This document shows positions 35,858-43,200 of a DNA stretch of 61,479 nucleotides, piece after piece. The stretch is taken from contig JAIRKZ010000006.1 in assembly GCA_031259845.1 (NCBI GenBank), positions 1 to 61,479 of the forward strand. Direction: 5' to 3'. This DNA is from Tannerellaceae bacterium. Its GTDB lineage: Bacteria > Bacteroidota > Bacteroidia > Bacteroidales > Tannerellaceae. Under the pieces are notes generated by a model. It was not told where the DNA came from, made no database searches, and saw only the letters and a list, made by a program, of their open reading frames with translations. Position 1 is the stretch's first letter. Every line of letters begins with the position of its first letter. The translations under genes were made by a program, and so were the position numbers.

Positions 35858-36054
35858 AAAAAAACGTTCCTTTTTCAGATACACTTTTCATATATGTGCA
35901 AAAGACAGTATACATCTTAATTTTGTGGAGTTTTCAACTATAAAAAAGCCCATAGCAGTCAGGGGAATATCGTTTTTTTTTTGAATTTAATGCGAAATTT
36001 TTTTAAAATTCTCTCAATAAAGAATACCTTTGCATAAAAAAGGAACGTTTTTTT
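35858..36054. other. Putative invertible promoter segment (phase-variation switch) of the SusCD operon
   Basis: Perfect 18-bp inverted repeats, AAAAAAACGTTCCTTTTT at 35858-35875 and its complement at 36037-36054, flank 161 bp. The repeat core AAACGTTCCT differs at one base from ARACGTWCGT, the site I recall for the Mpi serine invertase of Bacteroides fragilis. The segment holds a consensus promoter (36025-36032) pointing to the plus strand, away from susC. Inversion would place TACCTTTG at 35887-35880 facing susC, giving a leader of about 206 nt. No invertase gene lies in this window; Mpi acts in trans. Confidence 0.75.
36025..36032 (+). promoter_or_regulatory. -7 box TACCTTTG inside the invertible segment
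   Basis: TACCTTTG is followed 4 nt later by the right inverted repeat, so transcription would begin inside the repeat. TTTT sits near the -33 position. A second, weaker candidate TAATTTTG lies at 35918-35925 in the same direction. In the sequenced orientation these promoters read into the HU pseudogene in antisense. Confidence 0.65.
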
Positions 36055-36063
36055 ACATCGGAC

Positions 36064-36496
36064 TCATATTGTATTAATCATATACGGATTAGTCTGTCCC
36101 TCTACAGGTTCTCGCGTTCCCCGCAAGAGCCTCCATGTGAATCGTGCCGTCTTTATACCGGATGCCGCCAAGGCAGTAAGCAGGTTTCCCTTTAGCTTAT
36201 CCCGAACCAAATCCGGGAGTTCGGTTTTGATATCATCTTGCGTATTTCGGTACCTCATCAACGGTTCATTTGCATTCAGCTTTCACATAGTTACCGCCCT
36301 GCCTCTTGACAGACTTTTCGGACATCTCTCACGAAGCATCGAACTGCCGTTATTCAGGCGATCGTTCGTTCGCGGCACACCTGATTTTATCCACTCCCGA
36401 TACTCCCGCCCTTTTGGCTGCAGCATAATACTTGGTCGTTCCCTTTTCGTCGCCATTAAGCGCTTTACGCGCTACTTTCCTGAATTTTAATGCCAT
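36064..36496 (-). pseudogene. HU-family DNA-binding protein, frameshifted
   Basis: From ATG 36496 the N-terminus MALKFRKVARKALNGDEKGT and the following YYAAAKRAGVSGVDKI match the Bacteroidota HU-like family, which normally runs to about 120-150 residues. The frame then ends after 48 residues. Further family-like pieces (LSRGRAV and a DDIKTELPDLVRDKL segment) appear in other frames down to 36064, so at least two frameshifts have occurred. Its promoter is still recognisable. Confidence 0.65.
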
Positions 36497-36533
36497 TGTT
36501 TTGAAATTTTGAAGTTTATAATCGTTGACGGTG

Positions 36534-36541
36534 CAAATATA
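36534..36541 (-). promoter_or_regulatory. -7 box TATATTTG of the HU pseudogene
   Basis: CAAATATA on the plus strand gives TATATTTG on the minus strand, about 38 nt upstream of ATG 36496. Confidence 0.5.
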
Positions 36542-36570
36542 CAACCGCCAAAAAACCGTTTGTCGCTTAA

Positions 36571-36600
36571 TGACGGTAAGTGACGGTAAATGACGGTAAA
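36571..36600. repeat. Three 10-bp direct repeats, TGACGGTAAR
   Basis: TGACGGTAAG, TGACGGTAAA and TGACGGTAAA lie head to tail without gaps, one per helical turn. They sit about 30 bp upstream of the HU -7 box. They look like iterons or a protein filament-binding site. Confidence 0.7.
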
Positions 36601-36629
36601 CAGGGTAATCCCCGTAACTGTTAAAAAAA

Positions 36630-36728
36630 CCAATATAATGCCTTCGGTAAACCAATATAGCCGTTTGCTAAAAGCATTATACCGGTTTATCCAAAGCGCT
36701 ATATTGGTTTACCCGGGGCATTATAGTG
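36630..36728. repeat. 22-bp degenerate tandem array, about 4.5 copies
   Basis: Copies begin at 36630, 36652, 36674, 36696 and 36718 (partial), with an exact 22-bp step. The shared feature is a TATA core near position 5, a GGTTTA-like segment near positions 11-16 and a purine-rich end. The third copy resembles the repeats at 231-316 in period, in CATTATA and in the following G-TTT (about 13 of 22 positions). Confidence 0.55.
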
Positions 36729-36930
36729 TTTTTTTTCTTGTTTTCTTTTTTGGTTTTTTCTTTTTTATATATTTTTTCTTTTTTAGTTTTTTCTTTTTTT
36801 CTTTTCCCTTTCCCCCGCAGGGGGGGGTATTTCCGGATTAATATTTATTTTTACCTGAATATCCCCCCATCCTGAATCAGGCTGCGTTATTTCGCGTGCG
36901 CGTACGTGCGTTCGCGAGCGCGAGTCAGCC
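36729..36930. other. Polypyrimidine tract, GC hairpin and alternating purine-pyrimidine DNA
   Basis: 36729-36816 is almost entirely T and C on the plus strand. It runs into a hairpin, CCCCC-GCA-GGGGG (36812-36824). Further on, 36892-36925 alternates purine and pyrimidine (GCGTGCGCGTACGTGCG and similar), a Z-DNA-prone pattern. No gene is supported; open frames here translate to poly-Phe. Confidence 0.6.
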
Positions 36931-37374
36931 GGCAGGATTTTTCAAAAGTCAACATTTCACTTCCGTTCGTGTCGGGAAGCCGGCAAATCTTCCGGTTGCC
37001 TGGCAAGTCGGTATCAAGCGGATTTTTTGCATAGAATGTTAATAATATAGGATATTTTTTTCAACACCCTTTTATGTGATTTCCTCCCATTTTTTCATCT
37101 GCCAATTAAAATGATATAAGACAAATAATTCCCTCTTTTTTCAACGTCTGTAAAGTATTATCGACAATATCTGCCACCATTAAATTCTATATATTTATGT
37201 TTTTCAGGCGTAGTTTTTACAATATTTTGCGCCGCTATTATGCCAGTAATGATATACCCCACAGAGCACTGTTTATGTTCCAAACGCTGTATACTTATCC
37301 TTTCGGCGGGTTGAACGAAGAAAGTATGACTATTGAATTGGACTTGTGTGAAGAAGAAACTGAAAGATTTTTCG
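36931..37374. other. Intergenic DNA upstream of the methyltransferase
   Basis: About 440 bp without a gene I can support. Short frames on both strands (37158-37412 minus, 37197-37463 plus) have no recognisable family. The region ends in the promoter of the methyltransferase gene. Confidence 0.4.
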
Positions 37375-37382
37375 TACTTTTG
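37375..37382 (+). promoter_or_regulatory. -7 box TACTTTTG of the DNA methyltransferase
   Basis: TACTTTTG lies 55 nt upstream of ATG 37438. The longer frame starting at 37333 would lie upstream of the promoter and is rejected. Confidence 0.55.
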
Positions 37383-37437
37383 TGTTTTTATTCTAACGGT
37401 ATTTTTAGTCAATTCGAGGAAGAAAGGAATATTGATT

Positions 37438-38208
37438 ATGAAAGTAGTTATACCACCAATTAAAAGTCAAGGTATTAAAACAAAACTTGTTCCCTGGATT
37501 AAGGATGTAGCCCCTAAAGTAAATGGACGATGGATTGAGCCGTTTTTGGGAACAGGTGTTGTGGCTTTCAATGCAAGATACAAAAAAGCTATCCTGAACG
37601 ATACCAACCCACATATTATCAGGTTTTACAAATCGGTGCAAGAACGTTTGATTACAGTTCCGCTAATGAAACAATATCTCGAAAATGAAGGAAAACTGTT
37701 GCGCGAAGCAGGCAATAACGGTTATGACCATTACTTAACGGTACGGGCAAGATTTAACAGCGGTGAATATTCGCCATTTGATTTTATCTTCCTTTCCCGT
37801 GCGGGATTTAACGGAATGATGCGTTTCGGAAGCAAAGGAAACTGGAATATTCCGTTTTGCAAGAAGCCTGACCGTTTTGCACAGGCATACATCACAAAAA
37901 TAGTCAATCAATTGAGCCTTGTTTCTCAAATTATTTCTCCTAAACCGGATTGGCAGTTTTATAATAAATCGTTTTCTGAAATTATCCCATTAGCGACCGA
38001 AAACGACATAATTTATTGCGACCCTCCTTATTTTGGCCGTCATGCTGATTACTATAATGGTTGGACGGAAAAGGTTGAAGCTCTTGTTTGTAACTTTGAT
38101 GCCAATGGTTTTGCACAGCACAATCATGGGGTAAAAGAAAAAGTGAAAATGCGGCAATTGGAGTTGGATTTAGAATACACGTATAAATACAAAGAATATG
38201 GCAAATAA
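37438..38208 (+). CDS. D12-class DNA adenine N6-methyltransferase, possibly internally deleted
   Basis: The product has 256 residues from ATG 37438. It opens MKVVIPPIKSQGIKTKLVPW. Motif I is WIEPFLGTGVVAFNA (about 31-45), followed by ILNDTNPHIIRFYK, the SRAGFNGMMRFG region and catalytic motif IV, IIYCDPPYFGRHADYYNGW (about 190-208). Straight after NGWTEK the chain reads VEALVCNFD, which in relatives as I know them lies some 60 residues later at the C-terminal end. A segment seems to be missing in frame, so activity is uncertain. It would methylate adenine in GATC or a related site. It overlaps a short frame at its 3' end. Confidence 0.75.
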   Translation: MKVVIPPIKSQGIKTKLVPWIKDVAPKVNGRWIEPFLGTGVVAFNARYKKAILNDTNPHIIRFYKSVQERLITVPLMKQYLENEGKLLREAGNNGYDHYLTVRARFNSGEYSPFDFIFLSRAGFNGMMRFGSKGNWNIPFCKKPDRFAQAYITKIVNQLSLVSQIISPKPDWQFYNKSFSEIIPLATENDIIYCDPPYFGRHADYYNGWTEKVEALVCNFDANGFAQHNHGVKEKVKMRQLELDLEYTYKYKEYGK

Positions 38209-38281
38209 AAATTCAATGGACGAAAAATTTTTAAGAAATTATTTTTATTACTTTTGGCTATTCTATTGGTTTACTGTATAA
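38198..38281 (+). pseudogene. Short frame overlapping the methyltransferase end, possible remnant of a partner gene
   Basis: ATG 38198 opens a 27-residue frame, MANKNSMDEKFLRNYF followed by an aromatic stretch, ending at TAA 38281. The 11-nt overlap with the methyltransferase stop is the kind seen between modification and restriction genes. The product is too short to identify. Treat it as a hint that a second gene was lost here. Confidence 0.25.
38249..38256 (+). promoter_or_regulatory. -7 box TACTTTTG of the SMP-30 gene
   Basis: TACTTTTG lies 37 nt upstream of ATG 38294. Confidence 0.5.
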
Positions 38282-38293
38282 ATCTATTGCGTT

Positions 38294-39193
38294 ATGGATA
38301 AAAGAGTATTTTTTTTCTGTTTTTCATTTATTTTGATATGTTCCCTGGTCTATGCTCAAGGGGGTAAGGGGATAATAGCGCCTGGCGCTAAGGTTGAAAA
38401 GGTAGCGGAAGGCTTTCTTTTTACAGAAGGGCCGGCGGTGGATAAAGTGGGTAATGTTTATTTTACCGACCAGCCTAACGACCGCATCTGGAAATGGTCG
38501 TTAGACGGAAATGTTTCTATCTTTCTCGAAAATGCCGGACGGGCTAATGGGCTGTATTTTGATGATGATGGTAACCTGCTTTCGTGCTCCGATATGGAAA
38601 ACGAAATCTGGCGTATTACTCCCGATGGGAAACATATCGTATTACTGACCGATTACGAAGGGAAAAAACTGAATGGCCCCAATGACCTGTGGATACATCC
38701 CGGCGGAGGTATTTATTTTACCGATCCGCTGTATAAACGGGATTACTGGACGCGTAATCCGGAAATGCAGCAAGACGGGCAGCGCCTTTATTATATGTGG
38801 CCCGACAGAAAAAAAGTAATACACGTAGACAGCGAGCTGGAACAACCGAATGGGATTATCGGATCGCCCGGCGGTACATTACTATATGTAGCCGACATCA
38901 GAGCCGGAAAAACATATTGTTATGATATAGCCCCCGATGGTTTGCTGAAAAATAAGCGATTGTTTGCTTCTATGGGTTCGGATGGTATGACAATGGACGA
39001 GCAGGGTAATATTTATCTAACCGGCAGAGGCGTAACCGTGTTCAACCCGGAAGGCGAACAAATTGAGCATATCCCGGTAGAAGCCGGCTGGACGGCTAAC
39101 GTATGCTTCGGCGGGAAAGACATGAAAACTTTATTTATTACGGCATCGCAGTACCTGTATACCCTGCAAATGAATGTAAAAGGGGTAAGATAG
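38294..39193 (+). CDS. Secreted SMP-30/gluconolactonase-family protein
   Basis: The product has 299 residues. A signal peptide (about 1-22, ending VYAQ) is followed by a six-bladed propeller of the SMP-30/LRE type. Family motifs are GFLFTEGPAVDKVGNVYFTDQPNDRIW (blade 1), GRANGLYFDDDGNLLSC, LNGPNDLWIHPGGGIYFTD, QPNGIIGSPGGTLLYVAD and GMTMDEQGNIYLT, containing the Glu, Asn and Asp metal ligands. A lactonase or related hydrolase in the periplasm is likely; the substrate is unknown. It is monocistronic. Confidence 0.88.
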   Translation: MDKRVFFFCFSFILICSLVYAQGGKGIIAPGAKVEKVAEGFLFTEGPAVDKVGNVYFTDQPNDRIWKWSLDGNVSIFLENAGRANGLYFDDDGNLLSCSDMENEIWRITPDGKHIVLLTDYEGKKLNGPNDLWIHPGGGIYFTDPLYKRDYWTRNPEMQQDGQRLYYMWPDRKKVIHVDSELEQPNGIIGSPGGTLLYVADIRAGKTYCYDIAPDGLLKNKRLFASMGSDGMTMDEQGNIYLTGRGVTVFNPEGEQIEHIPVEAGWTANVCFGGKDMKTLFITASQYLYTLQMNVKGVR

Positions 39194-39251
39194 GCTTTTC
39201 CCCAAATCATAACAAACAATATATTGCTTTGCAAAAATATTTACGAAACAA

Positions 39252-39283
39252 TTTGGTTTGTATTACAAACCTATTTATCTTTG
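39252..39283 (+). promoter_or_regulatory. Full -33/-7 promoter with operator palindrome in the spacer
   Basis: TTTG (39252-39255), a 20-nt spacer, then TATCTTTG (39276-39283) is a textbook Bacteroidota promoter. The spacer holds a perfect palindrome, GGTTTGTA-T-TACAAACC (39255-39271). The winged-helix protein encoded at 39937-40221 in the same operon is the likely ligand, giving autoregulation. Confidence 0.7.
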
Positions 39284-39323
39284 TATCGTTAAATAGAAAG
39301 TAAACATTTTAAAGTAAAAGGTT

Positions 39324-39944
39324 ATGGAAAATAAATTGAATGAACAAGAGAGCTTGCAGTTGATTACCGATATGATTAACCAGGCACGGAACAATTTTCG
39401 CAGGGGAGCCGGAAACGGCCTGTTATTCTGGGGATATACGCTTGCTGCGTTATCTATTCTGACTTATGTGTTGCTTGTCCTTTTTAATAGTCCATTGGTT
39501 TATTCCGTATGGGCTTTGACTATTCCGCTTTTCTTTGTCAACTACTTTTATTCCCGTAAAAGGTATAGGGAGGCGTTGATAAAGTCGCATATCGATAAAG
39601 TAATAGGAGATGTTTGGACGAGCGCTTCCGTTTCAATTGTCCTGATTGTTTTTATCTGTTATTCTTTTGCTTATGGATTTAAGTCAGGGATTCCTTATAG
39701 GTTGATTGTTCCATTGATTATGGGCGCCGGTGGAACGGCATTGTATATAACGGCAAAGCTATGCCGCTTCAAACCGTATGCGTATGGAGGCATTGTGTTC
39801 TGGCTGGGTAGTATCGTATGTGTTATCAGTTCGATAGCGACGAACCGGAATGAAATACAATTTATAATTTTCGCTCTTGGTATGATAGCAGGATATGTGG
39901 TTCCGGGGCATATAGCAAACCGTAAAGCAGAAGAAGATGTTTAA
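39324..39944 (+). CDS. Integral membrane protein paired with a winged-helix regulator
   Basis: The product has 206 residues. A short soluble N-terminus (MENKLNEQESLQLITDMINQ) is followed by about six hydrophobic helices in hairpins (40-60, 62-77, 105-125, 130-150, 155-172, 178-195). I do not recognise a characterised function. Similar proteins are commonly encoded just before small winged-helix regulators in Bacteroidota, as here, with an 8-nt overlap. A sensor or target role for the membrane protein is an inference. Confidence 0.7.
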   Translation: MENKLNEQESLQLITDMINQARNNFRRGAGNGLLFWGYTLAALSILTYVLLVLFNSPLVYSVWALTIPLFFVNYFYSRKRYREALIKSHIDKVIGDVWTSASVSIVLIVFICYSFAYGFKSGIPYRLIVPLIMGAGGTALYITAKLCRFKPYAYGGIVFWLGSIVCVISSIATNRNEIQFIIFALGMIAGYVVPGHIANRKAEEDV

Positions 39945-40221
39945 AGATTTAGATCCTTTATTGCTCTCGCAGCAGCGGCTGGCTATCATGTCGATATTGA
40001 TATCGGCCGATGAAGCAGACTTTGTTTTTATAAAAGAGAAAACAGGCGCTACATCGGGTAATCTAAGCTCTCATATTGAGAAGCTTTGCGAAGCCGGTTA
40101 TTTGGAAATCGACAAATTTATTGAGAAAAAACGTCCCCGTACCGTACTTAAAATAACGCCCAAAGGCATTGACGCTTTCGACAATTACGTCAAAGCGCTT
40201 CAGGATTATATAAGAAAATAA
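39937..40221 (+). CDS. Winged helix-turn-helix transcriptional regulator (MarR/PadR-like)
   Basis: The product has 94 residues and is a single winged-helix domain. It opens LDPLLLSQQRLAIMSILISADEADFVFIKEKTGATSGNLSSHIEKL, the usual helix 1 to recognition helix order, then the wing FIEKKRPRTVLKITPKGIDAFDNYV. It has no effector domain, so sensing may lie in the membrane partner. It overlaps the membrane-protein gene by 8 nt, so production is coupled. The palindrome at 39255-39271 is its best candidate site. Confidence 0.85.
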   Translation: MFKDLDPLLLSQQRLAIMSILISADEADFVFIKEKTGATSGNLSSHIEKLCEAGYLEIDKFIEKKRPRTVLKITPKGIDAFDNYVKALQDYIRK

Positions 40222-40227
40222 CCGGTT

Positions 40228-43200
40228 TTATTCCGGCGAAGCGGGAGGTATATCTGTTGGCTCAACGATAAGCGTCCGCCTGCGCCGCCGGAATAATTCG
40301 GAGAAAGAAGAAAAGTCTTTCTTATACATGATACCGATTCCCTGGGTGGTTAAACTTTGTTTGAGGTAACGATACATATCGTTGGCGTGATTATAGGCTT
40401 TCAGGCGTATCTCGCCTGTCCGGGTCAGTAAATATTCTATATCAAACTCGCCGACAAAGACATTTTTCACATTCGGATTGCTCTTATACCCGAAGTTACC
40501 GTTAAAGATAAGCCGGTTGTCTAACAACTGGCTCGACAATAGCATTTCAAATTCCGTTTCGTTAAACCCTTCCTGGCTGGCGCGGATATTTGTACCTATT
40601 TGTACTTTATCGGTTATCGAACTAAGGATACCGGATATCTGCGAAGAAATGGCCGCCGACGTAACGGCGCTGAACTCATTCGTACGTCCCGTACGATAGA
40701 TATCCTCCGTATAGAATTTATTCAGAACCAACAGGTATACGATTTGCCGTGTCATCATGTCTTCGGTATTTACATAACTTTTCACCGTCCTTTCCAAATC
40801 CTCATTGGAACCCGGTAATTCTATATCAAATGAAATAGCCGGATTCTGCAACATCCCATCCAGCTTCAATACGCAATTAACCGGAATATTTGTACGTGCG
40901 CTTTCCGCCAACAGGCTTTGGTCCAAGTCGCCGATATTAGCCGTTAAATTATACGTTGCATCAATATTTATGGTAGCGTTGAAAGGATTTCCGTTAAAAT
41001 GAACCGTACTCCCGTCTCTGATTTTAAAGTTTTTATGAATGAGTTGCTGCAAACTGAAATTATAATCGCCCTGAAGTATATGGAACGTACCGTACATGCG
41101 CAAATCACTTTTCGTACCGTAATCTATTTGCAGCCTTCCCGAGCCTGCTCCTTTTATTTTATCTCCAGACGCCGGGTCCATGATTAATTCGATAGCGGCA
41201 TTGGGGTTTACATCCAAATTCAGGCTTATGCGTACTTCGGCGCCTTCATCCGTAAGCGCTGACGGGTTATAACGCTGTTCCTTTTTTGTGGAACCGGCAT
41301 TAGGGTGCAACAGGCTGTCTTTGGAAACAAACGTAATAAAGTTATAGTCTTCGGCGGACGAATTGCTCATAAAATCGAGGGAAACAGCGGTTTTAGGAGC
41401 GTTTGCCATGCTTACATCCAGATTAACAATCTGCTCGTTTCCGGTTATCCTGGCTTCTCCGCTACCAAATACGGTTCCATATATCAACGGGTTATGCTTT
41501 TGTGTAGCATCATACACCAATATATTATTTGCAAATATATCCACTAAAAAATCAAGCTCTTTAAAATGTTTATGATGCAAGGTTAGATTTACGGTTCCTG
41601 TATTTCCGAACCGGTCGTAAACCGTGGCATTCTTTATATTCAATGAACGGGCATCCATAATAATAGAATCCGAGAATGTATAGAAGGTATTAAGGACGCC
41701 GATACCTATCCCCCCGCCCTCTACAAAAGCGCGCCCTTCTACATTCAGTTCTTTAAACGGCCCATGCAAACGTATATCCCCCCACCCTCGTCCTTCTATA
41801 CGGGTTGCTATATTGTCCATAAAAGGATGTAAAAAAGAGAGGTTGATGCCATGTGCTCCAAACTGTAAAGAAAGCCCAGCTTTAGCGCCAACCGGGAAAA
41901 TATACCCATTCACGCCGGTATAGGTTGTATCGTTTGCATAGATGCTGCCGCGCATTAATATACCCTGCCGCGCATCATCCCATTCGCTGTAAAGATTTAA
42001 GCGCCCCAAATCTACCTGATTAAACGAGAAATGTTCTACTTCAAAATTATCTGTCTTCAAGATGCGGTTTCCATACAGGCTGCTTATATTAAATATACCC
42101 GTAGCCAAACCGCCAAACTGAAGCGCCGGACTATTAATAATATCAAAAACAGAACTCAATTCTATATCATTCAGGTCAAGGACAAGCACATCCAGCGGAT
42201 TTTTAGATATTGTTCCGTCTAAGCGTACATATTGCGTATCGTGCGAAACATAGAAATTGCTTATATCTATCCTGTTGTCTATGGCGGTAATACCGGCCTG
42301 TTCTACGTGCCAGATACTGTCATTGATAATCAGGGAACCTTCGTCGATACCTATTTCCGTACGCAGGCTCTTCTTTCCATTTTCATTTTCATCTTTTATA
42401 AAGAAAGCAGAGGTCGTTATGCTTGATTCAAAACGGCGCTCTTTATTATTCGCCCAATCAAGAGAAGCCGTTATTTTATTGTCTTGTGCGTTTGCTTTTA
42501 ATCCCAAATTATTCCAGAGCCCCTTTTTGTTGTAATTGGTTACTTTTAATTGCAGGTCTACCCAGTCGGAAGGATTCTCGCATTTCAAATTAAACGATTC
42601 AAACATCATACCTGATAACATGAAGTGAGGGAGAAATACCTCCATGCTGAATTTATTGTCCAGATTATTATATGCTCCTGTAATATGTCCTTTGCTAAGT
42701 ACCGTAAAGGGCAATTTCAAGGTATTCGACAGTGTTTCCGTATTTTCCAAAAACAATTGGAGCCGGAAATTATTCTCCTTTACTTCCTGCTTTTGAGTGG
42801 TTGCTTCTATCAAGGCGGGAAGGTATCCATTCAATGTTCTGAACAAACTGGGCAGCAAGGTAGAAAATGAATATACCCCTTTCACTTCGCCATTAACGAC
42901 GTCTGACGAAATGGTTAAGAGTTTGTTTTCCGGGCCGCCCGAGGCTTCCACTCTCAGCTGTTTTAAGAAGAAATCACTGGGAGCCGTATGAATCGCCAGG
43001 CTGTCAATCGTAACGCTTCCTTCTACATTATCTATATTATCACCGGTAAAATCAGCCTTCAGGGAAGCCGAGATTTCAGGCGATTCATATTTATCTGTAA
43101 GATTTAAGTTGTCGGGACGGAAATGAGCCAGGTTTGCCGTAAAATTGAAAATAGAATTTTTCCCTTTCGTACGAAACATACCTTTCGCATAAAGGCTTCC

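Noticed and set aside
35799-35984. 61-residue plus-strand frame across the left inverted repeat
   Set aside because: Low-complexity product with no family; it spans the putative recombination site.
36137-36490. 117-residue plus-strand frame
   Set aside because: It is antisense to the HU pseudogene, whose minus-strand reading is recognisable.
36687-36695. TTATCCAAA as a DnaA box
   Set aside because: A single site one base off TTATCCACA, inside the 22-bp array; no dnaA, dnaN or other boxes nearby.
36590-36841. 83-residue plus-strand frame ending in poly-Phe
   Set aside because: It is a by-product of the T-rich tract.
36870-36910. Third copy of the 111-bp dispersed repeat
   Set aside because: CAGGCTGCG and nearby bases resemble the repeat end, but the match does not extend.
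37158-37463. Overlapping short frames on both strands upstream of the methyltransferase
   Set aside because: Neither has a family match or promoter; the plus-strand frame crosses the methyltransferase promoter.
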